This document shows, one piece after another, positions 1 to 6,908 of a DNA stretch of 64,000 nucleotides (position 1 is the stretch's first letter; each line of letters starts with the position of its first letter). Where the stretch lies: positions 124,001 through 188,000 of the forward strand of contig CAIUMM010000106.1 in NCBI GenBank assembly GCA_903900265.1, read 5' to 3'. The position numbers and the translations under genes were made by a program. The notes below the pieces were generated by a model. The model did not search any database and was not told where the DNA came from. It saw only the letters and a program-made list of their open reading frames with translations. Source of the DNA: an uncultured Pseudomonadota bacterium (lineage in GTDB: Bacteria > Myxococcota_A > UBA796 > SXON01).

Positions 1-522
1 CACGCGCACCTTGTGGCCACCACAAACGACACCCCCACACGCGATGACCGCCGCACAGCGCAGCGGGACTGGTGGGGGCGGACGCAGGTCGATGCTCCCG
101 AGCACCAGGTCTTGTTGGCAGAGCTGTGGCCCTTGCCTTGTCCGCACAGTGGGGCCGAACACTGGTTGGCCATGTATGGCGACCTTGGGCGAGAATACCT
201 CGCCTCTCGCGCCGCCTATGAGGCGCAGTGGGGTCCGGAGCGGCACAAGCTCTTCGAGTCACTTATAAAGGTGCACCGCCCAAAGTGGGTTGTAGCCTAC
301 GGAGGTGCCGCGGCGTCTGCAGCCTCGCTGTGGGCGGGCCAGCGTACCGAGTGGGTGCCCATAATCGTGGGCGACATCCAGTGGGGCCTCGTCGCAAAGG
401 CCGGGGGCACAGTATTCATCCAAGCACCTCATCCAGTGTCGCGCCAAGGCAACGCGCTCAAGGGCTGGGCTGCAGCGGGACGAGCGATCTGCGCCCACGC
501 CATCAACACCCCGAGCGTGTAG
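1..522 (+). CDS. Hypothetical protein, 5' end outside the window; possible uracil-DNA-glycosylase-like fold
   Basis: The reading frame is open to base 1, so the true start is probably upstream; a GTG at 13 is only a possible start. The visible 169 residues have a charged N-terminus, then a helix-rich part and a stretch with VVAYGGAAASAASLW followed about 30 residues later by FIQAPHPVSRQGN and GWAAAGRAI. That spacing (a hydrophobic strand ending in YG, then a HP-containing loop, then a G-R helix) recalls uracil-DNA-glycosylase-superfamily proteins, but the match is weak and no catalytic residue is assured. The 3' end overlaps a kinase remnant on the other strand by 94 nt. Function is not assigned. 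Confidence 0.5.
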   Translation, partial: HAHLVATTNDTPTRDDRRTAQRDWWGRTQVDAPEHQVLLAELWPLPCPHSGAEHWLAMYGDLGREYLASRAAYEAQWGPERHKLFESLIKVHRPKWVVAYGGAAASAASLWAGQRTEWVPIIVGDIQWGLVAKAGGTVFIQAPHPVSRQGNALKGWAAAGRAICAHAINTPSV

Positions 523-914
523 AATTCCGTCGCCAGACGCACCGCGCCTAGGTCACGGCGCTGATAGGGCGCGATGAACAGCAGCGTTCCGAGCATCGCT
601 CCGGCGAGGATCCGCGTGTCCCCAAAGCTGTGGACATACGCGATGCCAAAGTCAGCGATCTGCACGCGCCGGTCCGAAACTACCAGCACGTTCTGCGACT
701 TGATGTTGCGGCGGACGACGCCGGCCGCGTGCACTGAGGCGAGCGCCGACGCTAGTTCCCGCGCGATGGGACGCAACGTCGCGCCGTCCAGTGGGCCTAC
801 GGCCTCGACGCCATAGGTAAGGCTGCCCGCGCCACGGTCCATCACCAACCAACCGCGCTCGGCCTCGACGAACGATGCGTATACCCTCACCGCGCCGGGG
901 ATAGGCACGCTCAT
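429..914 (-). pseudogene. Ser/Thr protein kinase remnant (no N-lobe, catalytic Asp lost)
   Basis: About 161 codons match the middle of a bacterial Hanks-type kinase: a hinge-like GWLVMDRG, a helix ending in LASVHAAGVV, a catalytic loop RRNIKSQN where HRDxKPxN is expected, IADFGIA for the DFG motif, and APY where APE is expected. The ATP-binding Gly-rich loop and the VAxK lysine are absent, and the frame runs into the antisense of the neighbouring gene after FYTLGVLM, so both ends are cut. Loss of the HRD histidine and aspartate means it cannot be a normal kinase. A longer frame to 1343 exists on this strand, but that part is the shadow of the Phd gene. A functional pseudokinase is possible but less likely than decay. 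Confidence 0.6.
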
Positions 915-1006
915 CGCGCACCGGGGCCGTGCAGCGCGGCCGTGAGGAGGAGTCCCATGGCGTACATGTACGGTGTTAGACGTGGCAGTTCGTCGCTGTT
1001 CCACCT

Positions 1007-1038
1007 TGACCAACCTGGTCAGCTTCTCCATGCTGGAG
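1007..1038. promoter_or_regulatory. Two tandem inverted repeats before the Phd start (probable operators)
   Basis: TGACCA-ACC-TGGTCA at 1007-1021 and CTCCA-TGC-TGGAG at 1026-1038 are perfect inverted repeats with 3-nt spacers, 5 nt apart, directly before the ATG at 1041. The right arm of the second contains the GGAG of the likely ribosome binding site. Phd-family antitoxins repress their own promoters by binding paired palindromes, so these are read as operator sites. That is inference from position and symmetry. Confidence 0.5.
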
Positions 1039-1040
1039 CC

Positions 1041-1283
1041 ATGAACCCCGTGAAAATCGACGACGCCAAGACCCACCTGTCCGAGCTCGTGCAGCACGCA
1101 GAGCCCGGCGAGGAGATCGTCATCGCGCGCAACGGCAAACCTACGGCGCGGCTCGTACCCTTGGCGGCACCCGCCGCAAGCAGGCCCGGCGGCTGGGAAG
1201 GTCGGGTGTGGATGACCCCGGATTTGGACGAATCCGATGCCACGATCGCTGCGTTGATGCTCCACAGCGACCCGCCCGAATGA
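1041..1283 (+). CDS. Phd/YefM-family antitoxin, orphan
   Basis: An 80-residue protein starting MNPVKIDDAKTHLSELV, the typical N-terminal DNA-binding half of Phd/YefM antitoxins, followed by GEEIVIARNGKPTARLVPL, the conserved strand and loop of the family. The acidic tail (PDLDESDATIAALM) would be the toxin-binding part. The ATG at 1041 is chosen over an upstream in-frame ATG because it gives the family start and lies just after two inverted repeats. The stop overlaps an ATG (ATGA, 1280-1283), the usual coupling to a toxin gene, but what follows is only a short broken frame. Antitoxins of this family bind and neutralise a PIN or RelE toxin and autoregulate; here no intact cognate toxin follows directly. 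Confidence 0.85.
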   Translation: MNPVKIDDAKTHLSELVQHAEPGEEIVIARNGKPTARLVPLAAPAASRPGGWEGRVWMTPDLDESDATIAALMLHSDPPE

Positions 1284-1400
1284 AGCTGCTCTCGGCGAGC
1301 GAGGTCTTCCTTGGGTGCGCGCCGATTCCGCACGCCCATCCATCGACGCACCCGCCCATGCGCGTACACCCTGTACGGCATACTCAGCCGTACAGGAGTC
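1280..1400 (+). pseudogene. Possible VapC (PIN toxin) remnant after the Phd antitoxin
   Basis: Translation from the ATG at 1280, which overlaps the Phd stop, gives MKLLSASEVFLGCA. Intact PIN toxins of this type begin MKLLLDTHVFLW, so spacing and the hydrophobic residues agree but the catalytic Asp and the DTH signature are gone; the frame then becomes His/Pro-rich with no PIN motif. This fits a toxin gene degraded to its first few codons, but the match is short and could be chance. The space ends at the next operator and antitoxin. Confidence 0.3.
1370..1396. promoter_or_regulatory. 10-bp perfect inverted repeat over the -10 region and ribosome binding site of the antitoxin at 1404
   Basis: CCTGTACGGC (1370-1379), a 7-nt spacer, and GCCGTACAGG (1387-1396) are exact reverse complements. 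The right arm runs into AGGAG (1394-1398), the ribosome binding site of the ATG at 1404, and CATACT (1379-1384) between the arms is a fair -10 element. Placement suggests an operator for the RHH antitoxin, giving autorepression; as RNA the same sequence could also hide the ribosome binding site. Confidence 0.6.
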
Positions 1401-1403
1401 ATC

Positions 1404-1655
1404 ATGTCCACCTCAGCCGCGCGCATCGAGCTCCGAGTCAAGCCGGCCACCAAGGCGATCATCCAGCAGGCAGCTGCGCTGTCTCAGGTCTCGCTCACCG
1501 ATTTCATCACCGACATCGTGCTCACCCGGGCGCAGGAGCTGGTGAACGGGGTGGCCGCTCCCCCAACGCGTCAGCCCCGGCCCATCGGAGGTTGGACCTT
1601 CGATCTGCCCGACGGATGGGATGCGCCCCTCGATGATCTCGCAGAGTACCGATGA
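1404..1655 (+). CDS. Ribbon-helix-helix antitoxin (DUF1778-like)
   Basis: An 83-residue protein whose N-terminal 50 residues (ARIELRVKPATKAIIQQAA, then SLTDFITDIVLTRAQEL) fit the beta-strand plus two-helix RHH fold of DUF1778/TacA-type antitoxins. The C-terminal GGWTFDLPDGWDAPLDDLAEY is Trp/Asp-rich and is the likely toxin-neutralising tail. The start at 1404 has AGGAG upstream. The stop overlaps the toxin start (ATGA, 1652-1655). DUF1778 antitoxins usually accompany GNAT toxins, whereas the next gene is a PIN toxin and a GNAT domain appears one gene later, so partner choice here is unusual. Confidence 0.75.
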   Translation: MSTSAARIELRVKPATKAIIQQAAALSQVSLTDFITDIVLTRAQELVNGVAAPPTRQPRPIGGWTFDLPDGWDAPLDDLAEYR

Positions 1656-2056
1656 GGCTGCTCATCGACACGCACGTGTTGTTGTGGGCTGCGCTGGCTG
1701 ACCCCCGACTCCGCGGCCAAACGCGCGACGACTTTGTCGACCCCAACAATTCGCTGGTGGTGAGCGTGGCGACGATGTGGGAGATCAGCATCAAGTACGC
1801 GCTCGGAAAACTGCCACTGCCAGTTCCTCCTCGCGACTTCTTCGCCAGGGAGATCGCTACCCGGGCCTACGAGGTGCTCGACATCCAGCGCCCGCACGCA
1901 GAGCGTCAGGCCGAGCTCCCCTTCCCCGTGGACGGGCACCGCGATCCCTTTGCTCGACTGCTCGTCACCCAAGCCATCGTCGAGGGCATTCCGCTGCTGT
2001 CCGGCGACCGTCGCCTCAACGCCTACACAGCCTATGGACTGGTGATCCGCCCATGA
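1652..2056 (+). CDS. vapC: VapC-type PIN-domain toxin (Sll0205-like)
   Basis: A 134-residue PIN ribonuclease. LIDTHVLLWAA carries the first acidic residue, TMWEISIKYALGKL the second conserved acidic position, and DPFARLLVTQAIVEGIPLLSGD the distal acidic residues. Length and motifs match the Sll0205-like VapC group, which cuts structured RNAs in a metal-dependent way. It is translationally coupled to the antitoxin upstream and, by a second ATGA overlap (2053-2056), to the GNAT-DUF188 gene downstream, so all three should be co-translated. All motif residues are present, so it should be active when not neutralised. Confidence 0.85.
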   Translation: MRLLIDTHVLLWAALADPRLRGQTRDDFVDPNNSLVVSVATMWEISIKYALGKLPLPVPPRDFFAREIATRAYEVLDIQRPHAERQAELPFPVDGHRDPFARLLVTQAIVEGIPLLSGDRRLNAYTAYGLVIRP

Positions 2057-3219
2057 CCCCCACATTACAACGCCTCGCGGCGGCGCACGCGCTGCTGCCG
2101 GTGCGACGCACCGAGCGACTGGTGCTGCGCCCGTGGCAGGAGGCCGATCGGGCCGCGTTCGCGGCGTTGAACCGGGAGGCTGAGGGCGGGGACGCTGAGG
2201 GCTGGGACGCTGAGGGCATGCAATTCCTGCCGGTGTTGGAGCGCAGCCAGTCCGACGCGCTCATCGATCGCCTGCGCCTCGCGACGGCGCGGCAGGGTTT
2301 TGGCGTGTTCGCGGTGGAGGAGCGCGGCTCCCGCGCTTTCGTCGGCATGATCGGGCTTGAAGTACTCGCCGGAGGTCCAGAATCGCCGCAAGCGGCGACC
2401 GTGCACCTCGTCTGCCGGTTTGGGCGCGCGTGGTGGGGGCGCGGACTCGCCGCAGAGGCCGGCCGCGACGTGCTCAGCTGGGCCTTCGCCGTGCTTCGGC
2501 TGCCCGAGGTGGTCGCGCACGCCGCGCCCGGCGACACCCGCGCGGCCCGCTGGCTGGAGCGGATCGGCATGAGCGGCGATGCGCCAAGCGCAGCCGAGCC
2601 CGGCGGCCTCCGGTACCGGATCGCCGCCCCGATCACCGAGGCCGCGCCGGCAGCGGCTTCGGCACCCGTTCACGCCGCTGCTCAGGCCGCGCCCACGCCC
2701 CCCTCCCCCGAGCGGCTCCCACAAGTCTGGATCGACGGCGACGGCGCGCCCCGCGTCATCAAAGACATGGTCTGGAAAGCCGTGCAGCGCGGGGCCATCG
2801 CGGTCACCATCGTCGCGAACCGCCCGCTCGTCGTGCCCCGGCACCGCAACATCCGCACCGCGGTGGTCGCGCATGGCTTGGACGTCGCGGACGACTGGCT
2901 GGTCGCCCACGCCGGGCGCGGCGATCTGGTGATCACCTCGGACGTGCCGCTCGCCGCCGAGCTGGTCGCGATCGGCGCGGAGGTGCTCAGCCCGCGCGGC
3001 GAGTGGTTCACGCCGTCCAACATCGGCGAAAAGTTGAGCCTCCGCGACTACTTCACCGAAGCGCGGGCTTCAGGCGTCATCGAAGGCGGTGGGCCCGCGG
3101 CCTTCGACGAGCGCGCCAAGCGCGTGTTCGCCAACGGGCTGGACAGCTGGATCCAACGCGCAAGCAGCGCGCTCCGGAGCTCGGCGGGCGCGACCGCCGC
3201 GAGCACTACGGCGCGCTGA
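2053..3219 (+). CDS. GNAT acetyltransferase fused to DUF188 (YaiI/YqxD-like) domain
   Basis: A 388-residue two-domain protein. Residues about 12-195 are a RimJ/RimL-type GNAT domain: RTERLVLRPWQEADRAAF at the start, then FGRAWWGRGLAAEAGRDV for the acetyl-CoA loop and RAARWLERIGM near its end. An Ala/Pro-rich linker follows. Residues about 222-370 are DUF188: VWIDGDGAP, the conserved start of that family, then NIRTAVV, GDLVITSDVPLA and a Trp/Phe-rich loop. DUF188 is a PIN-like domain of unknown function. The ATG at 2053 overlaps the VapC stop. A 15-nt tandem repeat at about 2190-2218 encodes repeated DAEGW in the GNAT part. The fusion and its place in a TA operon are unusual; substrate unknown. 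Confidence 0.8.
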   Translation: MTPTLQRLAAAHALLPVRRTERLVLRPWQEADRAAFAALNREAEGGDAEGWDAEGMQFLPVLERSQSDALIDRLRLATARQGFGVFAVEERGSRAFVGMIGLEVLAGGPESPQAATVHLVCRFGRAWWGRGLAAEAGRDVLSWAFAVLRLPEVVAHAAPGDTRAARWLERIGMSGDAPSAAEPGGLRYRIAAPITEAAPAAASAPVHAAAQAAPTPPSPERLPQVWIDGDGAPRVIKDMVWKAVQRGAIAVTIVANRPLVVPRHRNIRTAVVAHGLDVADDWLVAHAGRGDLVITSDVPLAAELVAIGAEVLSPRGEWFTPSNIGEKLSLRDYFTEARASGVIEGGGPAAFDERAKRVFANGLDSWIQRASSALRSSAGATAASTTAR

Positions 3220-4393
3220 CGAAGTCCAGCGTCGCGAGGTAGATCTGCGTGCCGAGCGGGTTGGTCTGCCCCTCCAGCCAGGTCAGGTCCGGCGTGTCGA
3301 GCGGCGACGTGTAGTTGGCGAACACGAACTGATTGGCTTCGGTGCGCCAAGCGGACACAAACGCCGTGTCGCCCACGCCGGGGATGTCCTGGATCCACTC
3401 CACCTTTCGCGCGGCTTGATCCAGCCGGTAGAGCGCGCTGCGCTTGGGCCGCAAGGAGTAGGAGAGCAGATCGCCTTCGGGTCCAAACGGGCCGCCGACG
3501 TCCCGGCGCGCGAGCAGGTACAGGTCGTCGCCGTGCCGCACAAGCTCCGGCGAGTCGTAGCGCTCGGGATCCGAGGGGTCGGAGCAGGTCCAATCGCTCC
3601 AGTCTTCCGCGGGCGCCGAGCACACCTTCGACCCCGCGCCGGTCGCGTCGCCGTCTTCGTTGCGGGTCACCGCCCAGAGCGTGCCGTCGGAGCCGATCTC
3701 AAAGGCCGCTTCGGAGTCGCCGCCGACCGAGACGGGATCCGCGCCGAACGGCGCCCAAGTCGCGCCGCCGTCGTCCGAGCGCTCCAAATGCAGGTCGAGC
3801 AAGCCGGCGCCGTAGTGGTCCCCCGAGTAGCTGGTCCGCAGGGCGATGCCGTCGCGGGTCTTCACGTCCCACGCCACTTTTTCGCCGTCCGAGATCGGCT
3901 CGGCGGTCCAGTCCCCGGCGTTGCAGCGCGTCGCGTGCCAGATCGCGTGTGGCTCGAACGCACCCGGGTTGGAGCCGGCTTCGAAAAAGCTCAGCGAGAG
4001 CACGCCGTCGGTGAGCAGAAAAGCAGGTTCGCGCACGTCCGTTCCCAGCGCAAAGGTCGCCTCCTCGGTCCATGGCGGTCCGCCGGTGGCCGAGGAGATC
4101 ACGTGCAGCTCGGTCTGCTCACTGGCAAAATGGTTCGGCGCCGTCCGCCACGCCACGAACAGTCGCCCGCCGGCCATCGCGATCGCGACGTTGTTGTTGG
4201 CGGCTTGGGGCGTGAACGGCAAGCCTTCGCCGGGGATGATGAACGTAGGCTCGGACACCACCGGAACCCACGACTGCGCCGTATCTACCTGCCAATCGGC
4301 GGGATCATCCGACGGCAAAGCCGACAGCACCTCGCACTCGCGCGGGGGCTCAGGCGGCGCCGCGCAGGCCCACAACAACGAAAACAGCAGCAC
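3206..4393 (-). CDS. Lipoprotein with BNR/Asp-box beta-propeller (sialidase-like)
   Basis: A 395-residue protein read from a GTG at 4393, chosen because it has GGGAG 7 nt upstream and begins a short lipoprotein signal (LLFSLLWAC). The body is a repeating beta-rich pattern with an Asp-box, SDDGGATW, and similar W-containing repeats (EPTFIIPG, RLFVAWRT, GTLWAVTRN, DDLYLLARRD), as in sialidase/BNR beta-propellers. Catalytic sialidase residues cannot be assigned, so a non-enzymatic exported propeller is as likely as a glycosidase. It converges on the gene to its left with a 14-nt overlap and diverges from the FxLYD protein to its right. Confidence 0.7.
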   Translation of the reverse strand: MLLFSLLWACAAPPEPPRECEVLSALPSDDPADWQVDTAQSWVPVVSEPTFIIPGEGLPFTPQAANNNVAIAMAGGRLFVAWRTAPNHFASEQTELHVISSATGGPPWTEEATFALGTDVREPAFLLTDGVLSLSFFEAGSNPGAFEPHAIWHATRCNAGDWTAEPISDGEKVAWDVKTRDGIALRTSYSGDHYGAGLLDLHLERSDDGGATWAPFGADPVSVGGDSEAAFEIGSDGTLWAVTRNEDGDATGAGSKVCSAPAEDWSDWTCSDPSDPERYDSPELVRHGDDLYLLARRDVGGPFGPEGDLLSYSLRPKRSALYRLDQAARKVEWIQDIPGVGDTAFVSAWRTEANQFVFANYTSPLDTPDLTWLEGQTNPLGTQIYLATLDFVSAP

Positions 4394-4518
4394 GGTCGAC
4401 TCCCGCTCAGGTTCGGAACGTAGCCTATGCCGCGCAGGGTCCGTAGAGGAGCGTCCCGCACCGGGCCTCGACCGAGGTCCGGCGTTGTACGCACCGACGA
4501 CCGGATACAGCGCGGACG

Positions 4519-5427
4519 ATGCTCGAGATCCTCCGCTGCCCGGCCTGCGGCGCCGCAGACAACTCCCCGGCTTCACCGGACCACACCCACACGTGCAGCT
4601 TCTGCTCCGTTCGGTACACGGTGCGCACGACCGAGGCTTCGGCCCCAAAGCCAACACCCACCGCGCCGACCTCCCCGGCGACCGTCCAAGCGCCCGTCGC
4701 GGCGTGGGTCCTAGGGCTCGCCGCGGTGGCGTTGGTCGTACTTGGCGTCGCGCGGGAGCAGCGCAAACCGCCACCAGACCCGCTGCCCGTCGCCGCGGTA
4801 CCCGTCCCTGCCGCCCTGACGATCAGCGCCCCTGCCGAGGTCGCGCCAGAACCCGCAGCGAGCGCCACGTTTGTCGAGCACCGGATCCGCAAGGAAGGCG
4901 ACTCCTACTGGATCCTCGGCGTAGTCACCAACACCAGCCCGTGGGCGATTGACCGGCCCCAGCTCGACATCGTGTACATGGACGCAGCGGGCAAGGAGGT
5001 CGGGGTCGCGACCGGCTACGCAGGCAGCGATCCGCTCGCGCCCGGCACATCCGTGCCGGTCAACCTGCTCGCCAGCAAACCCCCGGCGCACGCGAGCCAC
5101 CGCGTCGAGCCTCATGTCCAGAAATTGAGCTATGACCCCGGTATCCTCACCACCTTCGACCACGAGGAATACGCGCCTTCGCTGGGCATCCTCGGCGAGT
5201 GGAACGCTTCGGGCTCGGTGACCAACAGCGGCACAGCCCCGGCGCGCTTCGTGAGCGTGCGGGTCACGGCCTGGGACGACAACGACACGGTGCTCGGCGT
5301 GGAGTACGCCTACGCGGCGGGCGAGGAGGGGCTCGCGCCCGGCGCAACCGGCCGGTACAGCACCCATCTGTACACCGGGGGTCAAAAGCCGGCGCGCTTC
5401 ACCACGCAAATCACCGGCAGGAAATAG
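4519..5427 (+). CDS. Membrane protein with N-terminal zinc ribbon and two FxLYD-type domains
   Basis: A 302-residue protein. CPAC at residues 7-10 and CSFC near residue 27 form a short zinc ribbon; a Pro/Thr linker and one membrane helix (AAWVLGLAAVALVVLGVA, about 61-78) follow. The outer part contains two similar beta-sandwich repeats, one around WILGVVTNTS...LAPGTS and one around EWNASGSVTNSG...LAPGAT, each with the V-x-N(T/S)-G pattern of FxLYD domains. Such proteins sit in the cell envelope; role unknown. MutH follows after 12 nt and may be co-transcribed. Confidence 0.7.
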   Translation: MLEILRCPACGAADNSPASPDHTHTCSFCSVRYTVRTTEASAPKPTPTAPTSPATVQAPVAAWVLGLAAVALVVLGVAREQRKPPPDPLPVAAVPVPAALTISAPAEVAPEPAASATFVEHRIRKEGDSYWILGVVTNTSPWAIDRPQLDIVYMDAAGKEVGVATGYAGSDPLAPGTSVPVNLLASKPPAHASHRVEPHVQKLSYDPGILTTFDHEEYAPSLGILGEWNASGSVTNSGTAPARFVSVRVTAWDDNDTVLGVEYAYAAGEEGLAPGATGRYSTHLYTGGQKPARFTTQITGRK

Positions 5428-5439
5428 GGGAACCCATCC

Positions 5440-6114
5440 ATGATCCAACGCCTGCCCCACCGCCCGCCGCCAACCACCCTCGCCGACCTGCAAGCCCGCG
5501 CGGACGCGCTGCGCGGCGTGTCGTTGGGCGCGCTCGCCGCCGAACTTGGGGCGACGATCCCCGAAGAGGCGCGAAGGTCCAAAGGCTGGATCGGACAGCT
5601 CGTCGAAGCGGCGCTCGGCGCTGAGGGCGGCTCGCGTCCCGAGCCCGACTTTGCCGGACTCGGCGTAGAGCTCAAGACCATCCCGGTCGCTGAGAACGGG
5701 CGCCCGCGCGAGTCGACCTTCGTGTGTACTGCGCCGATCGAAGGCGCTTTTGAGGGCTCATGGCTGGAGTCCCGGGTGCGCCACAAGCTCGCGCACGTGC
5801 TGTGGGTGCCGATCCACGGGGATCCGGATGGCGCGCTGGAATTGCGCACGATCGGCGTCCCGAAGCTGTGGACGCCGAACCCCGACGAGGACGCCGCGCT
5901 CGCCGCCGATTGGCTGCTGCTGTCGGAGCTGATCGCTGGCGGAGAGCTACACAGGATCAACGCCCGCCTTGGCGCGGTGATGCAGCTGCGCCCCAAAGGC
6001 GCGAACGCCGCCGACTACGCGTGGATGATCGACGACGAAGGCGGCTGGGTGCGCGCTGTGCCTTACGGCTTCTACCTGCGGGCAAGGTTCACCGCGAAGC
6101 TGATCGCCGGGTAG
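5440..6114 (+). CDS. mutH: DNA mismatch repair endonuclease MutH
   Basis: A 224-residue protein aligning along its length with MutH. In E. coli MutH nicks the unmethylated strand at hemimethylated GATC after activation by MutS and MutL. The metal-binding catalytic set is present at the E. coli positions: Asp70, Glu77 and Lys79 in PDFAGLGVELKT. KGWIGQLVEAALGA, RESTFVC, VRHKLAHVLWVP, LRPKGANA and GFYLRARFT are the other family blocks. The start has AGGGGA 8 nt upstream. MutH is best known from gammaproteobacteria with Dam methylase, so its presence here suggests transfer or a methyl-directed system that needs a GATC methylase elsewhere in the genome. Confidence 0.9.
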   Translation: MIQRLPHRPPPTTLADLQARADALRGVSLGALAAELGATIPEEARRSKGWIGQLVEAALGAEGGSRPEPDFAGLGVELKTIPVAENGRPRESTFVCTAPIEGAFEGSWLESRVRHKLAHVLWVPIHGDPDGALELRTIGVPKLWTPNPDEDAALAADWLLLSELIAGGELHRINARLGAVMQLRPKGANAADYAWMIDDEGGWVRAVPYGFYLRARFTAKLIAG

Positions 6115-6149
6115 CTCCGGCCCGCGGCGCAAGCGGATACGGGGACTTC

Positions 6150-6908
6150 ATGCTCGTCGCTGTGACCTGTGATCGACGCCTCGGCCGCGCAGGAGCCGGC
6201 CCACGTCTGCGCCCCGGACGCCCGGAGGTGTGGGTGAGCGAGCACACCGTCGAGCAGCTGCGCGCCGTCGGGCTCACGCCGCTGCTGTTGCCGCCGGGGC
6301 CCACCGATCTCGCCCGCGTGCTCGACGTCGTGGCCGGGGTGGTGATCACCGGTGGGGCCTTCGACATCCACCCCGCGCACTATGGCGCGGCCGTAACCGC
6401 GCGTCTCGACACCGTGGACGAAGGCCGCACCGACCTCGAGCTGCGACTGGTACGGGAATGTGCCCTGCGAAACATCCCTTTGTTGGGGATCTGCGGCGGC
6501 ATGCAAGCGATGGTCGTCGGACGGGGCGGCGGTCTCTTGCAGGACATCGCGACCGATGCCGCGACGCGCGGCGCGACGGTGCTTGAGCACGAGCAGCAGA
6601 GCGATCCGGCGACGCCCGGGCACCCGCTGCGCTGCGAGCCGGGCTGGGAGTGGCTGGGAGACGCCGTCAATTCCACGCACCATCAAGCCGCGGACCCAGC
6701 GCGGCTCGGCGGCTTGCACGCCATCGCCTACGCGCCGGACGGCACCATCGAAGCCGTGGCGGCCTCGGACGCGCCGATGATCGGCGTGCAGTGGCACCCC
6801 GAGCTGCTACCCGCGTCGAACGCGCTTTTTCAGTATTTTGCCGATCACGTTCACCGCCACGCGCGCACCGCCGCGGCACCATTTTCCGCCTTGCCGGGTT
6901 CCCGTTGA
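6150..6908 (+). CDS. Class I glutamine amidotransferase-like gamma-glutamyl hydrolase (peptidase C26)
   Basis: A 252-residue single-domain enzyme. GICGGMQAMV carries the nucleophilic Cys of the elbow, and GVQWHPELL the His and Glu of the triad. VVITGGAFDIHP and the mid-region HxxQ strand match PuuD-like gamma-glutamyl-gamma-aminobutyrate hydrolases, which release GABA or similar amines from gamma-glutamyl conjugates. The start at 6150 has GGGGA upstream. The stop shares one base with the next ATG (TGATG at 6906-6910), implying coupling with the CapA-like gene. The exact substrate cannot be read from sequence. Confidence 0.85.
   Translation: MLVAVTCDRRLGRAGAGPRLRPGRPEVWVSEHTVEQLRAVGLTPLLLPPGPTDLARVLDVVAGVVITGGAFDIHPAHYGAAVTARLDTVDEGRTDLELRLVRECALRNIPLLGICGGMQAMVVGRGGGLLQDIATDAATRGATVLEHEQQSDPATPGHPLRCEPGWEWLGDAVNSTHHQAADPARLGGLHAIAYAPDGTIEAVAASDAPMIGVQWHPELLPASNALFQYFADHVHRHARTAAAPFSALPGSR

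Noticed and set aside
429-1343. A 304-codon minus-strand frame joining the kinase remnant to a long N-terminus
   Set aside because: The part above 914 is antisense to the Phd antitoxin and lacks any kinase N-lobe motif; only 429-914 resembles a kinase.
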